Shown here: positions 1 through 5,072 of the stretch, piece after piece
Numbering within the stretch: position 1 is the stretch's first letter
Layout of the letters: every line of letters starts with the position of its first letter
The notes under the pieces: generated by a model
Told to the model about the DNA's origin: nothing
Seen by the model: only the letters and a program-made list of their open reading frames with translations
The model's database searches: none
Source: Rectinema sp003452735
Lineage (GTDB): Bacteria; Spirochaetota; Spirochaetia; Treponematales; Rectinemataceae
Length of the DNA stretch: 7,349 nucleotides
Direction: 5' to 3'
Assembly (NCBI GenBank): GCA_035415815.1
Contig: DAOOGR010000077.1
Span: forward strand, 1 to 7,349
Translations under genes and position numbers: made by a program

Positions 1-43
1 GCAGAGCCTCTATCAAGACATCCGCATTGAAATGTTTATCCAT
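1..43 (-). CDS. argB: Acetylglutamate kinase, N-terminal fragment (probable)
   Basis: Only the first 14 codons are inside the window; the gene runs off the left edge. The reading is MDKHFNADVLIEAL, which matches the usual N-terminus of N-acetylglutamate kinases (an Ala-x-Val-Leu-Ile-Glu-Ala-Leu stretch just before the nucleotide-binding Lys/Gly loop, which here would lie outside the window). The start codon at 43-41 has a GAGGTG ribosome binding site at 53-48. The enzyme phosphorylates N-acetylglutamate with ATP, the step before ArgC. Position directly downstream of argC-argJ on the same strand strongly supports the call, since argCJB is a common bacterial order. The identity rests on 14 residues plus context, so it is probable, not certain. 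Confidence 0.72.
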   Translation of the reverse strand, partial: MDKHFNADVLIEAL

Positions 44-68
44 AAAGCACCTCGTCCGTAATCATATC

Positions 69-152
69 TTTATCTAAAGTCGACGCGAACATATTAAGAA
101 GCCTCACTTCTATTTATCTAAGATCGACACGAAGGCATTATAGCCTTGCTTC
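69..152. repeat. Imperfect tandem direct repeat between argJ and argB
   Basis: Two copies lie head to tail, at 69-110 and 113-152. Both begin TTTATCTAA, continue with a TCGAC(G/A)CGAA core and end GCCT-(2 nt)-CTTC or a close variant; the second copy is 2 nt shorter. The second copy begins one base after the argJ stop. Read on the transcribed minus strand it contains AAGGC-TATAAT-GCCTT, a 5-bp stem with a 6-nt loop. No T-run follows, so this is not a convincing terminator. It could be a local duplication, a processing or regulatory element, or a small dispersed repeat. Function unknown. Confidence 0.65.
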
Positions 153-154
153 GA

Positions 155-1372
155 TTATGTACGATAATCGCCATTGATTCGCACATATTCATAAGAAAGA
201 TCGCAGCCCCAGGCCGTTACTTCAGCCTCTCCCAGATGCAGATCCACGATAATTTCTACTTCCTGATTATTGAGGATCTTCTTGGCTCTTTCTTCGCTGA
301 AAGGCAAGGGCGCGCCTCCCTTGCAGACCTCGATATAGCCTCTTGGGCTCTCGAAAGAGATATCCACCTTGTCTGGGTTGAAATCGCTGCGTGTGTAACC
401 CATTGCGCATAGAATTCTACCCCAGTTCGCATCTGCTCCGAACATTGCGGTCTTTACGAGGCTCGATGTGATTATGCCCTTCGCTAGGGATTCGGCCTGC
501 TCTTCGGATACGGCTCCTCCAACCGTGCACTCTATCAGCCTAGTTGCGCCTTCACCGTCGCGAGCTACCATCTTGGCTAGTTCCACACAGACGAATTGTA
601 GAGCATCGCGAAAATCGCTGTAGTTGTCATCTTCCTTGTCGATATACGCATTGTTAGCTTTGCCATTGGCAAGGATTACGACCATATCGTTAGTGGAAGT
701 ATCGCCATCTACACTGACGCGGTTGAAGCTAACCCGGACGACTTCTTTGAGCGCTTTCTTAAGAAGCGGTTCGGCAATCGCACAGTCTGTGGTTATAAAG
801 CAGAGCATTGTTGCCATGTTTGGGTGGATCATGCCGGAACCTTTGGCCATAGCTCCTATGGTAACCGGTACGCCATCGAGTTCTTCGATGACCGCAATTT
901 CCTTTTTCATTGTGTCGGTCGTCATGATTGCCTCTCTGGCATCGATCGATCCGCCTTTGGAAAGGCCTTTTACTAGATCGGGCATGCCGGCTTCTATAAC
1001 TGACACATCGAGCTGTTGACCAATGACACCGGTAGAGGCTACGACTACGTCTTCGGTCTTTACTGGAAGATATTGGGATACAAGCTCAGCCATGCGCCGT
1101 GCAGCTTTTAGACCTTCTTCTCCGGTACAGGTGTTTGCGTTGCCCGAGTTGACAATTATAGCCTGAGCGCGGCCATCTGCCAGGTGTTCCTGAGTAACGA
1201 TAAGAGTCTGACCCTTTACTCTATTCGTCGTGTACACAGCAGCAGCCGCACAGGGAACTTCCGACCATATCAGGGCTAGATCCTTCTTTTCCTTGTTTTT
1301 GCGAATTCCGACATGAACGCCAGAAGCTAGGAATCCTTTTGCGGCAGTTACACCGCCCCGACTTTGTTTCAT
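155..1372 (-). CDS. argJ: Glutamate N-acetyltransferase / amino-acid acetyltransferase ArgJ
   Basis: ArgJ transfers the acetyl group from N-acetylornithine to glutamate, regenerating N-acetylglutamate and releasing ornithine in the cyclic arginine pathway; some members also use acetyl-CoA. The 405-residue length is typical. The autoproteolysis site is visible: KGSGMIHPNMATML at residues 177-190, with cleavage expected before Thr188, which becomes the N-terminal nucleophile of the beta chain. The oxyanion-hole motif STGVIG is at 113-118. Other family blocks include VNSGNANTCTG (74-84), FNRVSVDGDTSTND (216-229), ARDGEGATR (270-278) and FGADANWGRI (311-320); the C-terminus carries DLSYEYVRINGDYRT. 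The start has an AAGGAGGGT ribosome binding site that overlaps the argC end, only 14 nt away, so the two genes are cotranscribed. Whether it is mono- or bifunctional cannot be decided from the sequence alone. Confidence 0.97.
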   Translation of the reverse strand: MKQSRGGVTAAKGFLASGVHVGIRKNKEKKDLALIWSEVPCAAAAVYTTNRVKGQTLIVTQEHLADGRAQAIIVNSGNANTCTGEEGLKAARRMAELVSQYLPVKTEDVVVASTGVIGQQLDVSVIEAGMPDLVKGLSKGGSIDAREAIMTTDTMKKEIAVIEELDGVPVTIGAMAKGSGMIHPNMATMLCFITTDCAIAEPLLKKALKEVVRVSFNRVSVDGDTSTNDMVVILANGKANNAYIDKEDDNYSDFRDALQFVCVELAKMVARDGEGATRLIECTVGGAVSEEQAESLAKGIITSSLVKTAMFGADANWGRILCAMGYTRSDFNPDKVDISFESPRGYIEVCKGGAPLPFSEERAKKILNNQEVEIIVDLHLGEAEVTAWGCDLSYEYVRINGDYRT

Positions 1373-1386
1373 TGCACCCTCCTTGC

Positions 1387-2436
1387 CTAGAATGCAGGTG
1401 GAATGAACCTGAGCCCCTCTGTTTCCTCGAAGCCCAGGAGAATATTCATATTCTGAACGGCCTGACCAGCCGCGCCTTTTACCATATTATCGATAGTAGA
1501 GATTATGACGGCTCGCTCCTTATCCGCTGATAGGTGAACCGAGATATCGCAATAGTTCGAAAATCTTACAAAACGGTTCGAAGCCACAGCTCCAAGTGGC
1601 AGCACTCGCACAAAGGGTTCGTCAACATAGCGCTCTATATAGATCGAATGAAGCTCCTCGTCCGAGACTACACGCTTAAGTCGAAAGCAGATCGTGCTCA
1701 CAATTCCTCGATTCATTGGAGCGAGGATCGGTGTGAATACGCTCTGCACTTGTTCTCCGGCCATCTCAGAGAGCAAAAGATCAATCTCTGGCTGATGCCT
1801 ATGAGAGCCGACTTTATAGGGCGAAGCAGCATCCGCTGCTTCTGGATAATGCGTTGTTTGGCTCGGTTCGCGGCCTGCCCCAGTAACTCCCGACATCGAA
1901 GTAATCACGATACTGGAAATGTCCACAAGGCTTTCCTGAATAGCTGGCATAAGGCCTAGCTCCGCAGAGGTAGGGTAGCATCCTGGGTTTGCGATTAGAA
2001 CAGCCGATTTGATTGCTTTGCGGTTCAACTCGGGTAGCCCATAGATCGCATACTCATGCAGTTTTGGATATTTATACGGCGCACCATACCATTTTTCGAA
2101 TATATTCTCATGGATTCCAAACCTAAAATCGGCAGAGATATCGATAAAAGGCTTCGATGCTTCGAAGCATTGTTGACCTGCTTCCTCTGCATGCCCATGC
2201 GGTAAGCAAGAGAAAACGATATCGGCTTTACATATAACATCCTCGGCCTTTTCAAGCATTGGAAGCGCAACATCGCTCTGAATGTTTATCATCGCTGGGT
2301 AGACGTCTTCGAGTCTTTTGCCTTCAAAGCTCACAGATGAAGCGCTCAATGCTGCTATTTCCGGATGCTGCAAGAGGATTCGGGTCAGCTCGAGCCCAGC
2401 ATAGCCGGTGGCCCCTAATATACCCACATGAATCAC
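1387..2436 (-). CDS. argC: N-acetyl-gamma-glutamyl-phosphate reductase ArgC
   Basis: ArgC reduces N-acetylglutamyl-5-phosphate to the semialdehyde with NADPH, the third step of arginine synthesis. With the GTG start at 2436 the protein is 349 residues, the usual size for the family. The Rossmann loop GILGATGYAG is at residues 5-14. The catalytic cysteine is Cys153 in NPGCYPTS (150-157), and the catalytic histidine is His214 in SHRHQPEI (211-218). SGVTGAGR (182-189) and KGAAGQAVQNMN (320-331) are also typical. The longest ORF begins with an ATG at 2442, but that ATG touches the AAAGGAG ribosome binding site with no spacer. The GTG two codons later has a 6-nt spacer and gives the usual MI(K/H)VGI(L/I)GATGYAG start. 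It is the first gene of the argC-argJ-argB unit. Confidence 0.97.
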   Translation of the reverse strand: MIHVGILGATGYAGLELTRILLQHPEIAALSASSVSFEGKRLEDVYPAMINIQSDVALPMLEKAEDVICKADIVFSCLPHGHAEEAGQQCFEASKPFIDISADFRFGIHENIFEKWYGAPYKYPKLHEYAIYGLPELNRKAIKSAVLIANPGCYPTSAELGLMPAIQESLVDISSIVITSMSGVTGAGREPSQTTHYPEAADAASPYKVGSHRHQPEIDLLLSEMAGEQVQSVFTPILAPMNRGIVSTICFRLKRVVSDEELHSIYIERYVDEPFVRVLPLGAVASNRFVRFSNYCDISVHLSADKERAVIISTIDNMVKGAAGQAVQNMNILLGFEETEGLRFIPPAF

Positions 2437-2442
2437 GGGCAT

Positions 2443-2449
2443 CTCCTTT
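2443..2449 (-). promoter_or_regulatory. argC ribosome binding site that decides the start
   Basis: AAAGGAG on the minus strand, directly abutting an ATG (2442-2440) and 6 nt from the GTG at 2436-2434. Normal spacing favours the GTG. A partly complementary CTCATTTC lies about 17 nt upstream and could pair with GAAAGGAG with one mismatch; this is weak. Confidence 0.6.
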
Positions 2450-2479
2450 CAATAACAAGTGTAATGAGAAATGAGGTAA

Positions 2480-2508
2480 ATTGCACGTATAAAGTGCAAG
2501 ATTGTCAA
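2480..2508 (-). promoter_or_regulatory. Proximal argC promoter with overlapping palindromic operator candidate
   Basis: On the minus strand a perfect -35 TTGACA (2508-2503) is followed after 17 nt by TGCAAT (2485-2480), which matches 4 of 6 positions of the -10 consensus. This gives a leader of roughly 37 nt to the GTG start. The spacer and -10 are covered by the palindrome TTGCAC-N7-GTGCAA (2481-2499), where a repressor would block RNA polymerase. It does not resemble the ArgR/AhrC box (TGAAT-N4-ATTCA). The same palindrome would form a 6-bp RNA hairpin if transcription starts further upstream. Confidence 0.5.
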
Positions 2509-2615
2509 CGACGATAGCAGAATAGATGAAGACGACGAGAATGGAATGCAAGAAAGCGCTTTGGCAGAGTTCTTAGAGATGGTGAGTAGATAGATATGAG
2601 AAGCGAGCATTCCAT
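2505..2615 (-). CDS. Candidate arginine-rich leader peptide ORF upstream of argC
   Basis: This is a 36-codon ORF, too short for routine calling. It has an ATG at 2615-2613 and a GGGAGG ribosome binding site (2626-2621) spaced 5 nt from the ATG. It encodes MECSLLISIYSPSLRTLPKR (residues 1-20) and goes on with FLAFHSRRLHLFCYRR. Arginine makes up 6 of 36 residues, with tandem Arg codons (CGT CGT) at 27-28 and again at 35-36 immediately before the TGA. It lies 68 nt upstream of argC in the same direction. A ribosome stalled or terminating at the last Arg pair would reach the downstream TTGCAC/GTGCAA hairpin. This geometry suits arginine-responsive attenuation, but no terminator hairpin with a T-run is seen, and the stop codon overlaps the proximal -35. 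It may be a chance ORF; conservation would decide. Confidence 0.35.
   Translation of the reverse strand: MECSLLISIYSPSLRTLPKRFLAFHSRRLHLFCYRR
2541..2615 (-). repeat. 9-bp inverted repeat forming a stem over the leader ORF start
   Basis: ATGGAATGC (2541-2549 on the plus strand) and GCATTCCAT (2607-2615) are perfect inverted copies 57 nt apart. A second inner pair, CGCTT/AAGCG (2557-2561 with 2601-2605), nests inside, so the whole element can fold as a two-part stem. In a minus-strand transcript the outer stem pairs the AUG and codons 2-3 of the leader ORF with codons 23-25, which would hide its start. The 75-nt length suggested a tRNA, but no T-loop or anticodon arm is present. Confidence 0.5.
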
Positions 2616-2643
2616 GTGCCCCTCCCAAGAAAAAAGTGTTTCA

Positions 2644-2672
2644 ATAAAAATACAATTCGCTGTTTTTGTCAA
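2644..2672 (-). promoter_or_regulatory. Distal argC / leader ORF promoter candidate
   Basis: On the minus strand a perfect -35 TTGACA (2672-2667) is followed after 17 nt by TTTTAT (2649-2644), which matches 4 of 6 positions of the -10 consensus. Transcription would start near 2637, about 22 nt before the leader ORF ATG, and would give an argC leader of about 200 nt. The surrounding DNA is AT-rich, which raises the chance of accidental matches. Confidence 0.4.
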
Positions 2673-2770
2673 GGATATAGATGCGCAATAGATTAATTAA
2701 CTTTCCACAAAATTTTCTTAAACCCGACATATAATGCATAATACTGCCGTGCTCTCTGTACATAGTTATT

Positions 2771-2872
2771 ATGTTCTCAATATTTCTAGGCATTATCATG
2801 TTTTTGCTAGGGGTTTTGTATTTATTTTCAATATTGCCAGATTTAAATAACCAGCCTTATAATGAAACGTAA
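2771..2872 (+). CDS. Doubtful 33-residue single-helix ORF upstream of hppA
   Basis: An ATG at 2771 opens 33 codons ending in TAA at 2870-2872, in the same direction as hppA. Residues 2-22 (FSIFLGIIMFLLGVLYLFSIL without a charge) form one membrane-spanning helix, followed by a polar tail, PDLNNQPYNET. No ribosome binding site is visible before the ATG. The region is very AT-rich, which by itself favours Phe, Leu and Ile codons, and the likely hppA promoter lies inside its 3' third. It could be a small membrane protein linked to the pyrophosphatase, but a chance ORF is more likely. I do not recognise a family. Confidence 0.15.
   Translation: MFSIFLGIIMFLLGVLYLFSILPDLNNQPYNET
2834..2863 (+). 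promoter_or_regulatory. hppA promoter
   Basis: TTGCCA (2834-2839, 5 of 6 matches to the -35 consensus) is followed after 18 nt by a perfect TATAAT (2858-2863). Transcription is expected near 2870, leaving a leader of about 39 nt before hppA. This is the best-matching plus-strand promoter in the window. Confidence 0.65.
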
Positions 2873-2908
2873 AGCACAATTTGGCTTTTCGCAATTAGGA
2901 GGTCGCCG

Positions 2909-4984
2909 ATGCTCTCGAGTGGAGTATTCGTTGCAATCATAACAGCCCTGGCGGCGCTGGTGTATTCCTTGATTACGAGCTCAAAAATTAAAAAGATATC
3001 TCTTTCCAATCCTACTATAATACGAATTTCGGGCTATATAGAGGAAGGAGCCCATGCATTCCTCGTCAGGGAATACAAAGCAGTAGGCTTTATCATTCCA
3101 GTGGTTGCTGTTCTCCTTCTTTGTCTCAATAATGGCGCTCTTAAGTTGCAAGCCGTTTCTTTTCTGGTCGGCTCAGTTCTGTCCGCGCTGTCGGGCTGGT
3201 TTGGTATGGGCATAGCGGTCAAGGCCAATGCTAGGACTGCGGAGGCTGCGGAGAAAGGTGTCCTGCCTGCACTCAGAATTGCGTTTTCGAGCGGATCTGT
3301 TATGGGTATGACAGTGGTTGGCCTTGTGCTCTTGGGAATAGGAGCTATCCTAGGCCTTCTTCTTCTAATGCCAGAGGCAGAGCAGATATTGGCCCAAACA
3401 ATATTCCCGATCGTGTCTGGATTTTCGCTAGGGGCCTCGATGATGGCTCTTTTTGCACGCGTTGGCGGCGGCATTTACACAAAAGCCGCCGATGTTGGTG
3501 CCGACCTCGTAGGCAAGGTCGAAGTCGGTATACCCGAAGATGACCACCGAAACCCTGCAGTCATTGCGGATAATGTTGGCGATAATGTGGGCGACGTTGC
3601 TGGAATGGGAGCAGACCTTTTCGAATCGTATGCGGGATCGATAGTCGGCTGCATGGTACTCGGCATTGCGATTTCCGCTAGCCCAGAGCTTCAGCAAAGA
3701 TTAGCTATATTGCCGCTCATCGCCGCGGGAACAGGTGTGGTGGCATCGCTCATCGGAACGCTCTTCGTACACCTAAGCCGAGCCAAACACCCTCAGAATG
3801 CCCTCAATGCCGGTTCTATAGGAGCATCTATAATAGCCATAATTATTCTTATTCCAGTCGTTCGCTTCATTATTGGAGATGGCCGTTTTTCGATTGGGTC
3901 GAGAGAAGCAGGGTGGCTTGGGGTCTATCTTGCATGCATAACAGGCTTGGTGGCAGGTACGGCAATTGGTCTCATAACCGAATACTACACGGGCTCGGAT
4001 TCTCCTCCTGTTCGAAAGATAGCAAAATCCTGTACTACCGGCGCCGCAACCACGATCATCTCTGGCTTAGGCGTCGGCATGATTTCTACGGTATTTCCTA
4101 TTCTGGTCATTGGGCTAGCCATTGGGCTCTCAAACTGGCTTGCGGGGCTCTATGGTATTGGGATTGCTGGCCTCGGAATGCTGCTCACACTCGGAATACA
4201 ACTCTCGGTCGATGCATATGGTCCTGTTGCAGATAATGCGGGCGGTCTTGCGGAGATGGCAGAAATGGAGCCAGAAGTACGAAGAATCACAGATTCGCTC
4301 GACGCTGTCGGTAATACGACGGCGGCCATTGGTAAGGGCTTTGCCATTGGATCGGCGCTTCTTACTTCGCTCATCCTGATTGTTGCCTTTTTGAGCGCTG
4401 CAGGATTGCCTGTAGAGATGATGAATCTTGCAAATCCCAGCGTGTTAATCGGTCTTTTCATTGGCGCAATGATTCCTTTCTTTTTCAGTTCATTGGCCAT
4501 GGATGCAATCTATCGGGCTGCATTCGCCATGATAGAAGAGGTAAGAAAACAGTTCCACGCAAAACCAGGCATTCTCGAAGGAACCGATGAACCTGACTAT
4601 AAAAGCTGTGTCGACATTTCTACACAGACAGCTTTGAAGAGCATGATATTGCCAGGTATTTCGGCCATAGCCGCGCCTATATTGACTGGCTTCATCGGTG
4701 GGCCTGCCGTACTTACCGGATTATTAGTTGGCGCCACGGTCTCCGGAGGCCTTCTTGCCATATTCATGTCGAATGCAGGCGGAGCCTGGGACAATGCCAA
4801 GAAACTCATAGAATCACGAAGCGAAGAAGGCAAGGGCACTAGCGCTCACCGTGCTGCCGTAGTGGGAGATACCGTAGGCGATCCCTTCAAGGATACGGCC
4901 GGCCCTTCGCTAAATATCCTGATAAAATTGATGGCGGTTATTTCGCTTGTACTTGCTCCTGTTCTAAAAACAGTGTGGGGTTGA
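2909..4984 (+). CDS. hppA: Membrane-bound ion-pumping pyrophosphatase, K+-dependent and probably Na+-translocating
   Basis: An integral inner-membrane enzyme that hydrolyses pyrophosphate and uses the energy to export Na+ or H+. The 691 residues and about 16 hydrophobic segments match the family. Pyrophosphate and Mg2+ sites are visible: IPEDDHRNPAVIADNVGDN (residues 208-226; the usual Pro after EDD is His here), DAYGPVADNAGG (435-446) and GDTVGDPFKDTAGP (653-666). GNTTAAIGKG (468-477) has Ala472 and Gly475 where K+-independent enzymes carry Lys and Thr, so K+ dependence is inferred. The gate glutamate is Glu239 in LFESYAGS, the position seen in Na+-type pumps; plant-type H+ pumps place it four residues later. 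A dual Na+/H+ pump cannot be excluded. The start follows AGGAGG by 6 nt. It is transcribed divergently from argC. The gene is complete. Confidence 0.97.
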   Translation: MLSSGVFVAIITALAALVYSLITSSKIKKISLSNPTIIRISGYIEEGAHAFLVREYKAVGFIIPVVAVLLLCLNNGALKLQAVSFLVGSVLSALSGWFGMGIAVKANARTAEAAEKGVLPALRIAFSSGSVMGMTVVGLVLLGIGAILGLLLLMPEAEQILAQTIFPIVSGFSLGASMMALFARVGGGIYTKAADVGADLVGKVEVGIPEDDHRNPAVIADNVGDNVGDVAGMGADLFESYAGSIVGCMVLGIAISASPELQQRLAILPLIAAGTGVVASLIGTLFVHLSRAKHPQNALNAGSIGASIIAIIILIPVVRFIIGDGRFSIGSREAGWLGVYLACITGLVAGTAIGLITEYYTGSDSPPVRKIAKSCTTGAATTIISGLGVGMISTVFPILVIGLAIGLSNWLAGLYGIGIAGLGMLLTLGIQLSVDAYGPVADNAGGLAEMAEMEPEVRRITDSLDAVGNTTAAIGKGFAIGSALLTSLILIVAFLSAAGLPVEMMNLANPSVLIGLFIGAMIPFFFSSLAMDAIYRAAFAMIEEVRKQFHAKPGILEGTDEPDYKSCVDISTQTALKSMILPGISAIAAPILTGFIGGPAVLTGLLVGATVSGGLLAIFMSNAGGAWDNAKKLIESRSEEGKGTSAHRAAVVGDTVGDPFKDTAGPSLNILIKLMAVISLVLAPVLKTVWG

Positions 4985-5026
4985 TGTTTTAGCCTATTGC
5001 AGAAATTTCTTTAAATATGTAAGAAT

Positions 5027-5035
5027 TGCGATAAT
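5027..5035 (+). promoter_or_regulatory. Possible extended -10 promoter for the 262-residue gene
   Basis: TGC-GATAAT (5027-5035) fits the extended -10 form TGn-TATAAT with one mismatch; no good -35 stands 16-18 nt before it. Transcription would begin near 5042. No strong terminator follows hppA, so read-through from hppA is equally possible. Confidence 0.3.
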
Positions 5036-5051
5036 ATATTTAGGCTATTCG

Positions 5052-5067
5052 GAACCTTAGGAGGTTC
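5052..5067 (+). promoter_or_regulatory. Hairpin enclosing the ribosome binding site of the 262-residue gene
   Basis: GAACCT (5052-5057) and AGGTTC (5062-5067) form a perfect 6-bp stem with a 4-nt loop, TAGG. The AGGAGG ribosome binding site (5059-5064) sits in the loop and 3' arm, 8 nt before the ATG at 5073. Folding would hide half of it. This could modulate translation, or the site may just be strong enough to compete. Confidence 0.5.
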
Positions 5068-5072
5068 GCCCC

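Larger units (their letters stand above)
2437..2908. other. Divergent argC / hppA regulatory intergenic region
   Basis: About 470 bp without a well-supported gene. The argC-side half (2443-2672) holds two minus-strand promoter candidates, a palindrome, an inverted repeat and an arginine-rich short ORF. The hppA-side half (2690-2908) is markedly AT-rich and holds the hppA promoter, a few other TATAAT-like hexamers without a partner -35 (for example 2730-2735) and a doubtful short ORF. I see no riboswitch consensus, T-box, tRNA or insertion-sequence end. Confidence 0.8.

Noticed and set aside
137..142. TATAAT on the minus strand before argB as an internal promoter
   Set aside because: No -35-like hexamer at 15-19 nt upstream, and the hexamer is the loop of a small hairpin inside the repeat.
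146..412. 88-residue plus-strand ORF over the argJ 3' end
   Set aside because: No family match, no supporting site, and fully overlaps conserved argJ coding sequence.
624..1019. 131-residue plus-strand ORF opposite argJ
   Set aside because: It is antisense to a clearly functional argJ and has no ribosome binding site or recognisable motif; it is open because of the codon bias on the other strand.
2480..2500. ArgR/AhrC ARG box upstream of argC
   Set aside because: The palindrome half-site is TTGCAC, not TGAAT, and its total length is 19, not 18; no TGAAT-N4-ATTCA-like sequence is seen nearby.
2541..2615. tRNA-like 75-nt element closed by a 9-bp stem
   Set aside because: No T-loop, D-loop or anticodon-arm signatures and no CCA-proximal discriminator pattern on either strand.
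2443..2640. T-box or riboswitch in the argC leader
   Set aside because: No T-box AGGGTGGNACCGCG-type block, no recognised riboswitch core and no terminator hairpin with a T-run.
3034..3697. Several minus-strand ORFs inside hppA
   Set aside because: All lie antisense to conserved pump motifs and show low-complexity or Arg/Pro-rich composition typical of reverse-frame reading.
4985..5030. Rho-independent terminator directly after hppA
   Set aside because: Only weak AT stems (for example TTCTT/AAGAA) with no following T-run; termination here is not supported.
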